From Caloramator mitchellensis (lineage in GTDB: Bacteria > Bacillota > Clostridia > Clostridiales > Caloramatoraceae): a stretch of DNA of 64,000 bases. The notes beneath the pieces are model-generated. The model searched no databases. It was not told where the DNA came from and saw only the letters and a list, made by a program, of their open reading frames with translations. The stretch lies in assembly GCF_001440545.1 (NCBI RefSeq), contig NZ_LKHP01000001.1:124001-188000 (forward strand), read 5' to 3'. A program made the position numbers and the translations under genes. Below, piece by piece: positions 35,640-45,782 of the stretch (its first letter is position 1; every line of letters starts with the position of its first letter).

Positions 35640-35899
35640 ATTAAACACGATGATCAAGTAAAGTAGACTATATGGAATGGACAGAGAGGAACTCCCAGGC
35701 TGAAAGAGTTCTACATTGAAGTATAGTTGAAGTGCACTTGTGAGTGTTAGGCTGAAATAAAGTAAGCCGCTACGGGTCCACCCGTTATAGTGGTAGAGCA
35801 TGATAGTGCTTGAAAAATGAGATGAGTTTATTAACTCAAACAGAGTGGGACCGCGGAAGTAAAGCTTTCGCCTCTGAATAAGGGGCGAGAGCTTTTTTT
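35640..35899 (+). ncRNA. T-box leader, predicted Cys-specific
   Basis: The leader carries the T-box core AGAGTGGGACCGCGG (about 35843-35857), which pairs with the CCA end of uncharged tRNA. A terminator follows: AAGCTTTCGCCTCT pairs with AGGGGCGAGAGCTT (35862-35894) and then a T-run. A candidate specifier TGC (Cys codon) lies at 35733-35735 in GAAGTGCAC, typical of the specifier-loop context. Cysteine biosynthesis genes follow directly. Binding of uncharged tRNA-Cys would prevent termination. Confidence 0.9.
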
Positions 35900-35940
35900 A
35901 ATTCTGATTAATAGAAAATTAATATAGAGGAGGAATTTTT

Positions 35941-36855
35941 ATGATTTTCAACAACATTTATGAGACGATAGGAAGCACACCGATGGTAAGATTGAATAGA
36001 ATGACAAACGAAAACATGGCAGAGGTGCTTGTAAAACTAGAATCCTTTAACCCAGGCTCTAGCGTTAAGGACAGGATAGCACTTTCAATGATTCAAAAGG
36101 CAGAAGAATTAGGCTTGTTAAAGACAGACAGCGTTATAATTGAGCCTACAAGCGGTAATACAGGAATTGGTTTAGCAATGGTTGGAGCAGCAAAAGGCTA
36201 TAGAGTAATACTTGTAATGCCAGAAACTATGAGTATCGAAAGAAGAAAATTAATGAAGGCATACGGTGCTGAACTTATTCTTACAGATGGCAAGAAGGGA
36301 ATGAGAGGAGCAGTTGAAGAAGCAGAAAGATTAGCTAAAGAATATGGCTATTTTATGCCACAACAGTTTAAAAATCTAGCAAATCCCGAAATACACATGA
36401 AAACTACAGCAATTGAGATATTAGAACAAACTCAAGGGAAAATAGATGTTTTTGTTGCAGGAGTTGGAACTGGAGGCACAATAACAGGAGTTGGGCAGAT
36501 ATTGAAAAGAGAATTACCAAATATCAAAATTATTGCTGTTGAACCGGCAGATTCGCCTGTCTTGTCAGGTGGAAATCCAGGTCCACATAAAATTCAAGGA
36601 ATAGGAGCTGGCTTTATTCCTGATATACTTGATAGAAACGTAATAGACGAAATTGTTACAGTTAAAGCGTTAGATGCCTTTGAAACTTCAAGAAATCTAG
36701 CTAAGAGGGAAGGAATATTAGTAGGAATATCTTCAGGTGCGGCAATATTTGTAGCATTAAATAAAGCCATGGAAATAGGCTCAGGCAAGAGAGTTGTAAC
36801 TGTTGCTCCTGATACAGGAGAAAGATATCTTTCAACTGAATTATTTGAGGAGTGA
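35941..36855 (+). CDS. cysK: Cysteine synthase A (O-acetylserine sulfhydrylase)
   Basis: A 304-residue pyridoxal-phosphate enzyme. The lysine that binds PLP is in [10 protein letters not shown], the substrate loop is [20 protein letters not shown], the PLP phosphate site is [14 protein letters not shown], and SSGAAI follows near the C-terminus. It makes cysteine from O-acetylserine and sulfide. GGAGGA precedes the ATG. The gene is governed by the T-box and followed 7 bases later by cysE, which makes its substrate. Confidence 0.96.
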   Translation: MIFNNIYETIGSTPMVRLNRMTNENMAEVLVKLESFNPGSSVKDRIALSMIQKAEELGLLKTDSVIIEPTSGNTGIGLAMVGAAKGYRVILVMPETMSIERRKLMKAYGAELILTDGKKGMRGAVEEAERLAKEYGYFMPQQFKNLANPEIHMKTTAIEILEQTQGKIDVFVAGVGTGGTITGVGQILKRELPNIKIIAVEPADSPVLSGGNPGPHKIQGIGAGFIPDILDRNVIDEIVTVKALDAFETSRNLAKREGILVGISSGAAIFVALNKAMEIGSGKRVVTVAPDTGERYLSTELFEE

Positions 36856-36862
36856 TTTAGAA

Positions 36863-37438
36863 ATGATTAAAATGATAATTGAAGAGGCGAGAAATATATT
36901 GCAAAAGGACCCTGCAGCAAAAAACTTATGGGAAGTAATTTTATTATATCCTGGTCTACATGCAGTGATTTATCATAGAATTGCTCACTGGTTTTACGAA
37001 AGGAAACGATTTGTTTTAGCAAGGTGGATTTCGCAATTTGCTAGACATAAAACGGGAATAGAAATACATCCAGGGGCTAAAATTGGTAAAGGTCTTTTTA
37101 TTGACCATGGAATGGGAGTTGTAATAGGTGAAACTGCTGAAATAGGAAACAATGTAACTATTTTTCATGGGGTGACACTTGGAGGAACTGGAAAAGAAAA
37201 GAATATAAAAAGACATCCAACTGTTGGTGACAATGTAGTAATTGGTGCAGGAGCAAAAATTTTAGGACCAATAAAAATAGGGAACAATTCAAAAATTGGA
37301 GCAAATTCAGTAGTTCTCAAGGATATTCCATCCTACGCAACTGTAGTTGGCATTCCTGGTAAGGTAGTTAAAATTGATTATTCTTCAATTAAAGACAAGG
37401 AGAAATTAAACAACGTAATCTATGGTCTCTGGATATAA
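36863..37438 (+). CDS. cysE: Serine O-acetyltransferase
   Basis: A 191-residue enzyme of the left-handed beta-helix class. An N-terminal helical part with [20 protein letters not shown] is followed by hexapeptide repeats with [21 protein letters not shown], the catalytic His-rich stretch [10 protein letters not shown] and [11 protein letters not shown]. The C-terminus ends in a short tail. It acetylates serine using acetyl-CoA. AGGAG lies before the ATG at 36863; a longer open frame to 36803 overlaps cysK and is not favoured. Confidence 0.95.
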   Translation: MIKMIIEEARNILQKDPAAKNLWEVILLYPGLHAVIYHRIAHWFYERKRFVLARWISQFARHKTGIEIHPGAKIGKGLFIDHGMGVVIGETAEIGNNVTIFHGVTLGGTGKEKNIKRHPTVGDNVVIGAGAKILGPIKIGNNSKIGANSVVLKDIPSYATVVGIPGKVVKIDYSSIKDKEKLNNVIYGLWI

Positions 37439-37462
37439 TTAATTACTAACAATATATGATTT

Positions 37463-37523
37463 GAGCCCATGAAATGATTTCAAAAGGCGCTTCTCATAAT
37501 ATACGGAAATCATTCATGGGCTT
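37463..37523. repeat. Imperfect palindromic repeat, copy 4
   Basis: GAGCCCATGAAATGATTTC (37463-37481) pairs with GAAATCATTCATGGGCTT (37506-37523), between the convergent cysE and ykuS-like genes. The loop begins CAAAAGGCG, like copy 1 (CAAAGGGCG). Confidence 0.6.
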
Positions 37524-37535
37524 ATAAATTTAATC

Positions 37536-37796
37536 CTAAAATTCAAGTCTTGTAACTCGGTCGAGGATGGATTGGGCTGAAAGTCCTGATGCATCTATTA
37601 CAGGTGTATTTGTTTCAGTTTCGTGGATTCCAAGAAAATCTCTATTACCCCCTGAAATAATTATGGCGTCGTATTGAGTTGAGCTTTTGATTTCATGTAA
37701 TTGTGTATCGTCAAACATATCTACTTTATACCCCTGGCTTTCAAAGAGCTGCCTTACATTTTGCAGACTTCTTTCTACCGCAATTTTTCTTCTCAT
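37536..37796 (-). CDS. YkuS family (UPF0180) protein
   Basis: An 86-residue cytoplasmic protein. IAVERSLQNVRQLFESQGYK, AIIISGGNRDFLGI and TPVIDASGLSAQSI match the UPF0180/YkuS family of Firmicutes, which has no known function. GGAGG lies before the ATG. It is divergent from queG. Confidence 0.85.
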   Translation of the reverse strand: MRRKIAVERSLQNVRQLFESQGYKVDMFDDTQLHEIKSSTQYDAIIISGGNRDFLGIHETETNTPVIDASGLSAQSILDRVTRLEF

Positions 37797-37876
37797 AATA
37801 ATCCCTCCATAAATTTAATATATTTATATTGTGTAAGATTTAAATTCATTTTATACTAATAAATAGAGGTGAGCTA

Positions 37877-38869
37877 ATGGCAAAAGAAAAACTTATATCC
37901 TTTGCTAGAAAAATTGGAATCGACTATATAGGATTTTCTGATATTAACTTTAGTGATAATTTTGTTGAGAGATTAGTTGAAAAGAGGAACAATGGACATT
38001 TATCAGGATTTGAAGAGTTTGATGTAATAAAAAGAATAGATGTAAAATCTTTGTTAAAAGATGCTAAGACATTTATTTCAATTGCAATACCATATAAAAC
38101 AATTGATATTGATTATTCAAAACCTTATTTCTCAAAGTCTTCAATGGGAATAGATTATCATAAAGTCGTATCAAAGAAACTTGAACTGATTAAAAACTAT
38201 TTGATGGATGAATTTGGAGCAAATTCTGTATATTATTGTGATACAGGAGCTTTACACGACAGAGAAATTGCCAAAAAATGCGGTATTGGATTTTATGGGA
38301 AAAATACAAATATATATACGGAAAAATATGGTTCATATGTTTTTCTAGGGGAACTTATAACTGATATGTATATTGAGCCTGACATTGAAAAATTATCAAA
38401 ATGCGGTGAATGTGATATTTGTATTAAGGCATGTCCTGTTGGTGCAATTGAAAAACCCTATTACGTAAATTCACAAAAATGTTTATCCTATGTTACTCAA
38501 AAGAAAGAATTACTTACAGAAAATGAAATGAATTCAATGGGACTAAGGATTTATGGATGTGATATATGTCAAGATGCATGTCCGTTTAATAAAAGTATTG
38601 GAATATCTAATATAATTGATTTTTTGCCTAATGACTGGAATATAAATATTAATATAGAAAAATTTTTGACTATGAGCAACAAAGAATTCAAAGAAACTTA
38701 TGGTAAAATTTCTGGTGGTTGGAGAGGGAAAAAAATACTTCAAAGAAACTTGATTATTGCTCTTGGAAACAGCAAAAGAGGAGAATACAAAGAATTAATA
38801 AAAAAATATATGAATGATGAATATTTAAATTTTTATGCAAAGTATTTTTTAAAAAGATTGGAGGAATAG
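37877..38869 (+). CDS. queG: Epoxyqueuosine reductase
   Basis: A 330-residue iron-sulfur and cobalamin enzyme that completes queuosine synthesis in tRNA. Motifs: DYIGFSDINFSDNF at the N-terminus, YCDTGALHDREIAKKCGIGF in the cobalamin-binding part, and two [4Fe-4S] clusters in CGECDICIKACPVGAI and CDICQDACPFNK. The C-terminal helical repeat is short. QueG uses cobalamin, which gives a direct use for the B12 uptake system at 49-55 kb. The neighbours holin-like, acyltransferase and DUF503 follow closely. Confidence 0.93.
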   Translation: MAKEKLISFARKIGIDYIGFSDINFSDNFVERLVEKRNNGHLSGFEEFDVIKRIDVKSLLKDAKTFISIAIPYKTIDIDYSKPYFSKSSMGIDYHKVVSKKLELIKNYLMDEFGANSVYYCDTGALHDREIAKKCGIGFYGKNTNIYTEKYGSYVFLGELITDMYIEPDIEKLSKCGECDICIKACPVGAIEKPYYVNSQKCLSYVTQKKELLTENEMNSMGLRIYGCDICQDACPFNKSIGISNIIDFLPNDWNININIEKFLTMSNKEFKETYGKISGGWRGKKILQRNLIIALGNSKRGEYKELIKKYMNDEYLNFYAKYFLKRLEE

Positions 38870-38870
38870 T

Positions 38871-39221
38871 ATGTCTAAAGAGAGAGATAGAGGATTTCTG
38901 GCTAGGATTTTAATAAACGCAGTTGCTATATATCTTACAGCATCATTTGTAAAAGGAGTTTATATTAGTGGCTTTGGTGCAGCACTTGTAGCAGCTGTTG
39001 TTTTAGGTCTGGCTAATGCATTAATAAAGCCAGTGTTAATAATACTATCATTGCCTATTAATATATTAACACTAGGACTTTTTACATTTATTTTAAACGG
39101 CATAATATTATTTTTAGTTTCATTTTTAACTACAGGATTCATAGTTACTGGTCTAGGGTCAGCAATCCTGGGTTATATAATTATAAGTATATTAAGTTCT
39201 ACAATCAATGCAATACTTTGA
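38871..39221 (+). CDS. YvlD-like four-TM membrane protein (phage holin family 4)
   Basis: A 116-residue protein made of four hydrophobic segments, with GLANALIKPVLIILSLPINILTLGLFTFILNG, the signature of the YvlD/mycobacterial 4-TMS holin family. Despite the holin label, there are no phage genes around, and YvlD-type proteins are envelope-stress membrane proteins. It follows queG by one base, in the same operon. Confidence 0.85.
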   Translation: MSKERDRGFLARILINAVAIYLTASFVKGVYISGFGAALVAAVVLGLANALIKPVLIILSLPINILTLGLFTFILNGIILFLVSFLTTGFIVTGLGSAILGYIIISILSSTINAIL

Positions 39222-39239
39222 TTTGAGAGGGATGGTTAT

Positions 39240-39935
39240 ATGAAAAATATAGTAGGTAGTATACTATTTAGTTTACCGCCAGAAATTTATAGACCATTAT
39301 GTAAGTTCATTGTAAAAAGAACTGTCCACAAATATGCAAACATAAAGGTATTTAATAAGGAAATTATAAAGGGTATTAAATCACCAGTAATATTCATTGC
39401 AAATCATCTTAGTAATTCAGATGGCATAATTATAAATGAAGTATTGGAAGATTTTAATCCATTTTTTGTAGCAGGAGTAAAATTACAATCTAAAGCTTTA
39501 AGTAGAATTGGAGTTGAAGCGCTTAATACTATTACAATTCATCCAAGTTCAGCAGACATTGAGGCTATTAAAAAAAGCATTAAGGTAATAAAGGAAGGAC
39601 ATTCACTAATGATTTTTCCAGAGGGAACAAGATCAAGGAGCGGTAAGATGATTGAGGGTAAAAAAGGCGTCGTATTGATTGCTAAGAAGTGTGATGTCCC
39701 AATTGTTCCGATAGGACTTTATGGAACTGAAAAGCTAATGCCTATAAATGATGAGGATATGGGAAGTGAAAAATTCTATAAAGCAGATGTTTATGTTAAT
39801 TTTGGAGAACCATTTAAGCTTCCGGAAAAGACAGAAGATATGAATAAAGACGAATATGAAGAATATTGCTTAAATTTAATGATGAAAAAAATAGCTGAAT
39901 TAATTCCAGAGGAGTATAGAGGAGTTTATAGATGA
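39240..39935 (+). CDS. 1-acyl-sn-glycerol-3-phosphate acyltransferase-like protein
   Basis: A 231-residue PlsC-fold protein. Active-site motif NHLSNSD (HxxxxD type, variant spacing) around residue 58, FPEGTRSRSG around 125 and PIVPIGLYGTEKL follow the family order. It probably acylates lysophosphatidate to phosphatidate at the membrane. Its last 4 bases overlap the next gene. The substrate is not certain. Confidence 0.87.
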   Translation: MKNIVGSILFSLPPEIYRPLCKFIVKRTVHKYANIKVFNKEIIKGIKSPVIFIANHLSNSDGIIINEVLEDFNPFFVAGVKLQSKALSRIGVEALNTITIHPSSADIEAIKKSIKVIKEGHSLMIFPEGTRSRSGKMIEGKKGVVLIAKKCDVPIVPIGLYGTEKLMPINDEDMGSEKFYKADVYVNFGEPFKLPEKTEDMNKDEYEEYCLNLMMKKIAELIPEEYRGVYR

Positions 39936-40210
39936 TAGTAGGGACAGCAATAATTAGATTAAGGTTATTTACTCCACACACATTAAAAGAAAAAAGACAA
40001 ATAATCAAAAGTTTGATATCTAAAATAGGAAAATATAATGTATCTATTGCAGAAATTGGGGAAAATGATAAGTGGCAGTTAAGCGAAATAGGAATTGCTG
40101 CAGTTTCTAATGATAAAAAAACCATTGATGCAATTTTTAATTCAATTTTTGAACAAATTGATGAGGATGAGCGTGTCGAAATAATAGACATTGTTAAAGA
40201 AATGTTATAA
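39932..40210 (+). CDS. DUF503 family (YlxP-like) protein
   Basis: A 92-residue protein beginning [20 protein letters not shown] and reading [22 protein letters not shown]-like strands, the standard pattern of DUF503 (B. subtilis YlxP, usually near rbfA). Here it is coupled to the acyltransferase gene by an ATGA overlap instead. Function unknown. Confidence 0.88.
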   Translation: MIVGTAIIRLRLFTPHTLKEKRQIIKSLISKIGKYNVSIAEIGENDKWQLSEIGIAAVSNDKKTIDAIFNSIFEQIDEDERVEIIDIVKEML

Positions 40211-40244
40211 AATATTAAGTGATAATTACTTTGGAGGTGCTATG

Positions 40245-41438
40245 ATGGGTAGCAAAACATTGCATGAATTTTTAACAAAAAATCTTGAGGAATTAAAGGC
40301 TCAGGGAGTATTCAGAAAACTTCCAGTAGTTGGCGGACCAAGTGGTCCAGTTTGTATTATTAATGGAAAAGAAGTTATAAATTTATCATCAAATAACTAT
40401 CTTGGATTTGCTAATGACCCAAGACTAGTTGAAGCTGCGATTAAGGCTACTGAAAAATATGGTGCTGGAGCAGGTGCAGTAAGAACAATAATTGGAACTC
40501 TGGAAATACATGAAGAGCTTGAAGAAAAACTTGCAAAATTCAAGAAAACTGAAGGAGTAATTGTATTTCAATCGGGGTTTAATTGCAACATGGGAACTGT
40601 GAGCGCATTAATGACTAAAGAAGATGCAATTTTGTCAGATGAATTAAACCATGCCAGCATAATTGATGGCTGCAGATTATCAGGTGCAAAAATTTTAAGA
40701 TATAAGCATAGCGATATGGATGATTTAAGAAGAGTAATAAAGGAAGCTAAAGAAAGTGGCCAATATAAGAAATTTATGATTGTTACTGACGGAGTATTCT
40801 CAATGGATGGAGATATTGCAAAACTACCTGAAATAGTTGAAATTGCTGAAGAATATGATGCATTTGTTTATGTTGATGATGCTCATGCTTCAGGTGTTTT
40901 GGGCAAAAATGGAAGTGGGTCAGTATCACACTTTAATCTATATGGTAGAGTAGATGTTCAAGTAGGAACACTTTCAAAAGCGATTGGAGTAGTAGGCGGG
41001 TATGTAGCAGGTTCAAAGGAACTTGTTGACTGGCTAAAGCACAGAGGAAGACCTTTCTTATTCTCAACAGCTATGACACCAGGAGCATGTGGAGCAGCAA
41101 TTAAAGCTATAGAAATATTGTCCGAGAGCAGTGAACTTGTAGATAGACTTTGGGATAATGCAAGATATTTTAAGGAAAAATTAGCAGCAAAGGGATTTGA
41201 CATTGGACATAGCGAAACACCGATTACACCCGTAATTATTGGAGAAGAAGCAAAGGCTATGAAGTTTAGTGATGAACTTTTCAATGAAGGATTATTTGCT
41301 CAAGGAATCGCATTCCCAACAGTTCCAAGAGGAACTGCGAGAGTTAGAAATATTATAACTGCAGCTCATACTAAGGAGATGCTTGATGAGGCAATTGCTA
41401 TATATGAAAAAGTTGGAAAGAAGATGGGTATTATATAA
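40245..41438 (+). CDS. kbl: Glycine C-acetyltransferase (2-amino-3-ketobutyrate CoA ligase)
   Basis: A 397-residue PLP enzyme of the alpha-oxoamine synthase family: [59 protein letters not shown] and catalytic lysine in [13 protein letters not shown]. Length equals the usual 398. It cleaves 2-amino-3-oxobutyrate with CoA into glycine and acetyl-CoA, the second step of threonine breakdown; glycine so made could feed glycine reductase. No threonine dehydrogenase gene is adjacent. ATG 40245 is best spaced from GGAGG. Confidence 0.87.
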   Translation: MGSKTLHEFLTKNLEELKAQGVFRKLPVVGGPSGPVCIINGKEVINLSSNNYLGFANDPRLVEAAIKATEKYGAGAGAVRTIIGTLEIHEELEEKLAKFKKTEGVIVFQSGFNCNMGTVSALMTKEDAILSDELNHASIIDGCRLSGAKILRYKHSDMDDLRRVIKEAKESGQYKKFMIVTDGVFSMDGDIAKLPEIVEIAEEYDAFVYVDDAHASGVLGKNGSGSVSHFNLYGRVDVQVGTLSKAIGVVGGYVAGSKELVDWLKHRGRPFLFSTAMTPGACGAAIKAIEILSESSELVDRLWDNARYFKEKLAAKGFDIGHSETPITPVIIGEEAKAMKFSDELFNEGLFAQGIAFPTVPRGTARVRNIITAAHTKEMLDEAIAIYEKVGKKMGII

Positions 41439-41460
41439 GGGGCTATAAGCCCCCTTTTTT
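41437..41460. terminator. Terminator after kbl
   Basis: AAGGGGCT pairs with AGCCCCCTT around ATA, and six T follow. Confidence 0.85.
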
Positions 41461-41475
41461 AATAGGGGTGATAAA

Positions 41476-42105
41476 ATGGAAAATATTGAAAAAATATTAA
41501 AATATTTAGAAAGTCAATACAAGCATCTAGGATGCGCATTAAATTTTAACAGCGAATTCGAACTATTGATAGCAACCATGCTATCTGCACAAACGACCGA
41601 TGAAACGGTTAATAAAGTCACTGAAAAATTGTTTGCAAAATACAATAGCCCGGAAACAATTTCAAGGATGAAAGTTGAAGAATTGGAGAAGTATATTAAA
41701 ACTTGTGGATTATATAAAACTAAAGCCAAAAATATAATTGAGACTAGCAAAAAAATACTAGAAGAATTCGATGGCAAAGTTCCTGAAAATCTTGAAGATT
41801 TAATCAAATTACCTGGAGTTGGCAGGAAAACTGCAAATGTTGTTCTTGCAAATGCATTTGGCAAAGATACAATTGCAGTTGATACACATGTTTTCAGAGT
41901 CTCCAATAGGATTGGGCTTGCTAGTTCGAATGATGTGTTAAAGACTGAAATGCAATTAATGCAAAACATCCCAAAGGAATATTGGTCAAGAGCACATCAC
42001 TGGATTATTTGGCATGGACGAAAGATTTGCACTGCGAGGAAACCTAAATGTAATGAATGCATGATAAAAGAATTTTGTAATTTTTACAAAAATAATGAAA
42101 ATTAA
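41476..42105 (+). CDS. nth: Endonuclease III
   Basis: A 209-residue base-excision repair DNA glycosylase/AP lyase. The helix-hairpin-helix LPGVGRKTANVVLANAFG carries the catalytic Lys, and VDTHVFRVSNR carries the catalytic Asp. The C-terminal [4Fe-4S] motif is CTARKPKCNECMIKEFC with C-x6-C-x2-C-x5-C spacing. Complete length. GGGGTGA precedes the ATG. Confidence 0.95.
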   Translation: MENIEKILKYLESQYKHLGCALNFNSEFELLIATMLSAQTTDETVNKVTEKLFAKYNSPETISRMKVEELEKYIKTCGLYKTKAKNIIETSKKILEEFDGKVPENLEDLIKLPGVGRKTANVVLANAFGKDTIAVDTHVFRVSNRIGLASSNDVLKTEMQLMQNIPKEYWSRAHHWIIWHGRKICTARKPKCNECMIKEFCNFYKNNEN

Positions 42106-42118
42106 AATAATTATGTGA

Positions 42119-42124
42119 TATAAT
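42119..42124 (+). promoter_or_regulatory. Extended -10 promoter of the VanW gene
   Basis: TGATATAAT gives a TG extension plus exact TATAAT (42119-42124). No good -35 is visible. A transcript from here would begin after about 42130, which argues for the GTG start at 42168. Confidence 0.45.
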
Positions 42125-42167
42125 CTTAAATAGTAGTCGTATGAGGGAGAAATTTAGGAGGGGTAAT

Positions 42168-43568
42168 GTGAATAAGGGCTTAAAAATTGCAATACCATTA
42201 TTGATAATTGCACTTATATTAGCATTTGGAATAATATTGTTAAATGAAACAAGTGCTTCATCAAATAGGATTTACAAAGGAATATATATAAATAACATTA
42301 ACGTTGGTGGAATGACATATGATGAAGCTTATAGATTGTTGAATGAAAAATTTAATATACCTCTGCAGGAAAAGGTTATTACGTTAAAATATAGGGATAA
42401 AGAATTTAGAACAACAAATAAGTTGTTAGAGACAAGATATGATATTGAAGAAAAAGTTAATGAAGCATTAAACTACGGTAAGGAAGGAAATATTTTTGAA
42501 AAGACTATTGAAAGGTTGAAGATTAGCACATCTTCTATAAATTTACAATTGGAGATAATTGTTAATGAAAAAAATATTGATGGGGTTGTTAACAAGATTT
42601 CTAAAAGTCTAATAACCATGCCTGTTGATGCCACTATAAAATTGATTGACGGGAAATTTATTATTACACCAGACGTGAATGGAAGACAAGTTGACGATGC
42701 TAAACTAAAAGAAATATTATTGAATTCTGTAAAGACAACTAATAGTGAAGAATTACAGATACCAGTCAAGGTTGTCGAAGCAAAAATAAAACAAGATGAC
42801 TTAGAGAAAATTGACACTAGGATTTCTGCGTTTGCAACAAAGTTCAATCCTGCAGATGTAAATAGAACAGGAAACTTAAAGATTGCTTCTTCAAGTATCG
42901 ACGGAACACTTGTTATGCCGGGTGAAGTATTTTCTATGAATAAAGTTTTAGGACCACGTGTTGCTTCAAAGGGATATAAAGAAGCTCCTGTGATTATAAA
43001 TGGAACATTGGTTCCAGGACTTGCGGGGGGTATATGTCAGGTAACATCAACAGTATACAATGCAGCACTGCTTGCAAATTTTGAAATAGTAGAAAGAAGG
43101 CCCCATGGTTTGAAAGTTTCATACGTTCCTGCAGGCAGGGATGCAACTATTTCAGGTAATATAATAGATTTTAAATTTAAAAATACTAATAAAACACCTT
43201 TATATATAAGAGCCTGGGTGGGAAAAAACTATGTAAATGTGGAATTTTACAGCGCCAACGAGAATCCAAATATGAATGTTGTTATTGAATCAGAAATAAT
43301 TGAACGAATACCAACAACAACTGAATATGTTAAAGATTCGAATTTATATCAGGGAGAAAAGGTCACAGAGGTAAAACCTATTGATGGGATTAAATCAATT
43401 ACCTATAGAAAAGTTTTTATAAATGGTGAATTAGTTAAAAAGGAAACACTATCGAAGGATTATTATAAACCTGCTAAAGGAAGGGTGAGAATAGGAACTA
43501 AACCTGTTTCGACTCAAACTGATAATACAAGTGAAAATCAAAAGTCGCAAGATATTATAAATCAATAA
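42168..43568 (+). CDS. VanW family protein with putative peptidoglycan-binding domains
   Basis: About 466 residues. One membrane anchor (about 7-25) leads to two repeated YoaR-type domains (about 40-150 and 150-220; IYKGIYINNINVGGMTYDEA is the typical start). The VanW domain (about 225-360) has GEVFSMNKVLGPRVASKGYK and GGICQVTSTVYNAALLANF. A G5-like strand-rich segment and a low-complexity tail end the protein. The frame is open from ATG 42141, but TTAGGAGGGG places GTG 42168. An extracellular cell-wall role is likely; the activity is unknown. Confidence 0.88.
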   Translation: MNKGLKIAIPLLIIALILAFGIILLNETSASSNRIYKGIYINNINVGGMTYDEAYRLLNEKFNIPLQEKVITLKYRDKEFRTTNKLLETRYDIEEKVNEALNYGKEGNIFEKTIERLKISTSSINLQLEIIVNEKNIDGVVNKISKSLITMPVDATIKLIDGKFIITPDVNGRQVDDAKLKEILLNSVKTTNSEELQIPVKVVEAKIKQDDLEKIDTRISAFATKFNPADVNRTGNLKIASSSIDGTLVMPGEVFSMNKVLGPRVASKGYKEAPVIINGTLVPGLAGGICQVTSTVYNAALLANFEIVERRPHGLKVSYVPAGRDATISGNIIDFKFKNTNKTPLYIRAWVGKNYVNVEFYSANENPNMNVVIESEIIERIPTTTEYVKDSNLYQGEKVTEVKPIDGIKSITYRKVFINGELVKKETLSKDYYKPAKGRVRIGTKPVSTQTDNTSENQKSQDIINQ

Positions 43569-43678
43569 AATTTTTGATGTCACAAAATCAATTTAAATAT
43601 TGAAAAAATTGCGGTTTGGACAAATTATTGAAAAATCCAATAGAGAGTTTTGCAAATGCTTAAAAGAAGGTGATAAAA

Positions 43679-44623
43679 TTGAATAATGATATTTTGATTA
43701 GAGCAATTGACAACATTGAAAATGTAATTTTTGGCAAGAGACCAGTGATTGAAAACATAATAATTGCCTTAATATCTGGGGGACATATTTTAATTGAAGA
43801 TGTCCCAGGAGTTGGTAAAACAGTTCTTATCAAAGCCCTTGCCAAAACAATTGATTGTAGTTTTGCAAGAATTCAATTTACCCCAGATTTGTTACCTTCA
43901 GATATTTTGGGAGTGACAATATATAACGAAAAGTTAAATCAATTTGAATTCAAGGCAGGACCTATTTTCAATCAGATTATTCTTGCCGATGAAATAAATA
44001 GAACTTCGCCTAAAACTCAATCAAGTTTATTAGAGGCAATGGAAGAACATCAGATTACAGTAGATGGTAAAACATATAAATTAGATGAGCCTTTTATGGT
44101 TTTGGCTACCCAAAATCCTATAGAGTATGAAGGAACGTTCCCGCTTCCTGAGGCACAACTCGATAGGTTTTTCATGAAGATTTCAATAGGCTATCCTGAC
44201 GAGGATAACGAGATTTTGATGATGAGAAAATATAGAATTAGCAATAGGTTGGAAGAATTAAGCCTTGTTTTAACTCCTGAACAAATAAAAGAAATAAGAG
44301 AACTAGTAAAAAATATTTATGTTAATGATAAAATTGAAAAATATATACTTTCAATAATAAGCGAAACAAGAAAAGATAGTGAAATACTATTAGGAGCAAG
44401 TCCAAGAGCAACTCTAAATCTTTTAAGAAGCAGTCAAGCTAAAGCATTTCTAAGAAACAGAAAATTTGTTACACCAGACGATGTGAAAAGTGTGGCAGTA
44501 AATATTTTGTCTCACAGATTATTGCTAAAATCAGAAATTAAATATAAAGGCAAAACTGCGGAGAAAAAAGTAGAAGAAATTATTTCGAATATAAAGGTGC
44601 CAGGGGTTGGAATTGATGTATAG
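43679..44623 (+). CDS. MoxR family AAA ATPase
   Basis: About 314 residues of AAA+ fold: Walker A DVPGVGKTVL, Walker B LADEINRTSPKTQSSLLEAM, sensor 1 TQNPIEYEGTFPLPEAQLDRF and a C-terminal lid with SPRATLNLLRSSQAKAF. MoxR ATPases act as chaperones for neighbours with VWA or DUF58 domains. GAAGGTGATAAAA is spaced for a TTG start at 43679; GTG 43670 is inside the RBS. First gene of a three-gene unit with DUF58 and transglutaminase proteins. Confidence 0.93.
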   Translation: MNNDILIRAIDNIENVIFGKRPVIENIIIALISGGHILIEDVPGVGKTVLIKALAKTIDCSFARIQFTPDLLPSDILGVTIYNEKLNQFEFKAGPIFNQIILADEINRTSPKTQSSLLEAMEEHQITVDGKTYKLDEPFMVLATQNPIEYEGTFPLPEAQLDRFFMKISIGYPDEDNEILMMRKYRISNRLEELSLVLTPEQIKEIRELVKNIYVNDKIEKYILSIISETRKDSEILLGASPRATLNLLRSSQAKAFLRNRKFVTPDDVKSVAVNILSHRLLLKSEIKYKGKTAEKKVEEIISNIKVPGVGIDV

Positions 44624-45782
44624 AATTAAAAAACATTTTATATTTTTAATAATATTTCTTTATTTAATTGCGTATTTTCAGGGTGGCAGGATATTATATT
44701 TAACTTTTTATTTTTTTTCTGCTTCTATACTTTTATCGATTTTTATAGTCCTTAGAGGAGTTAATAATATTTCAGTATATCAAATGGTTGACAACAAGGA
44801 ATTTTATGTTGGAGATGTTGTTGATATTCAAACTAAAATTTATAATGAAGGATTGATTCCTATTCCAAAAGTTATAGCTCAGAATCTTACAATTGAGAAT
44901 AATGAAGTTATTTTGTTCTTATTAAAACCATTAGCAAGTTTTGTAATTGAACAGAGTTTTGTTCCTAAAATTAAAGGAAGATATGCGTTAGGACCAGTAA
45001 AAATAGTTTTAAAGGATTTTTTTGAAATTTTTGAGATCGAAAGAAACTATTTTGAAAAGAAGGAAATCGTAATATATCCACGATTTTATTGTATGAAAAA
45101 TTTCAACTTGTTTTCAAAGAAGGATATAGGATTTAGCAAAAGTATTTTCAAAGGAGTCGAAGATTTAACGGAAATTGTTGGCATCAGAAAATATGTTTAT
45201 GGTGAGAGTCTAAAGAAGGTTCATTGGAAAATCTCAGCAAAGAAAAAAGCTTTGTATGTAAAAAATTTTGATTCCTCAACAACTAATAACTTGATATTGT
45301 TTGTTGATTGTTATAAGGAAAATTACAATAGAAAAGATGGATTGTTTTATTTTGAAAAAGTATTAGAAATTTCTTCGTCAATTGCTTATTTTTATTTGAA
45401 TAGTAACACTGAAATAGAAATATATTTCAACACAAAGCTTCCACTAAATTCTAATATTAAAAAACCTAATGAATTTTTGAGATTATTAGAAATAATGGTT
45501 GAAACAAATCCGGACGGAAATAAAAAAATATCAGACTATATGAAATCAGAATTGGGAAATATGTCAAAAAATACAAATATACTGCTAATATTAAATAGTA
45601 TCGATTTAACAGATGCAATAAACTTGCGCGAAATATGCGATATTGGCTATAAATTAAACATTATAATTCCTGAAGATACTATTTTAAGTGAAGAAACAAT
45701 GAATATATTAAGGACGAGCAATTTGGTTATGTATATTTTTAGGACTTCTAATAACCTTGGGGAGTTAGTTTTATATGAGTAA
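44616..45782 (+). CDS. DUF58 domain protein
   Basis: About 388 residues. Two membrane segments (about 6-22 and 25-45) are followed by a beta-rich region and the DUF58 signature DLTEIVGIRKYVYGESLKKVHWKISAKK around residue 195, then a degenerate VWA-like fold. It starts 8 bases inside the MoxR gene and ends 8 bases inside the transglutaminase gene, so all three are coupled. DUF58 proteins are MoxR partners; what the trio does is not established. Confidence 0.88.
   Translation: MYRIKKHFIFLIIFLYLIAYFQGGRILYLTFYFFSASILLSIFIVLRGVNNISVYQMVDNKEFYVGDVVDIQTKIYNEGLIPIPKVIAQNLTIENNEVILFLLKPLASFVIEQSFVPKIKGRYALGPVKIVLKDFFEIFEIERNYFEKKEIVIYPRFYCMKNFNLFSKKDIGFSKSIFKGVEDLTEIVGIRKYVYGESLKKVHWKISAKKKALYVKNFDSSTTNNLILFVDCYKENYNRKDGLFYFEKVLEISSSIAYFYLNSNTEIEIYFNTKLPLNSNIKKPNEFLRLLEIMVETNPDGNKKISDYMKSELGNMSKNTNILLILNSIDLTDAINLREICDIGYKLNIIIPEDTILSEETMNILRTSNLVMYIFRTSNNLGELVLYE

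Noticed and set aside
38871-39221. Phage holin annotation taken as sign of a prophage
   Set aside because: The family is the chromosomal YvlD type and there is no other phage gene nearby.
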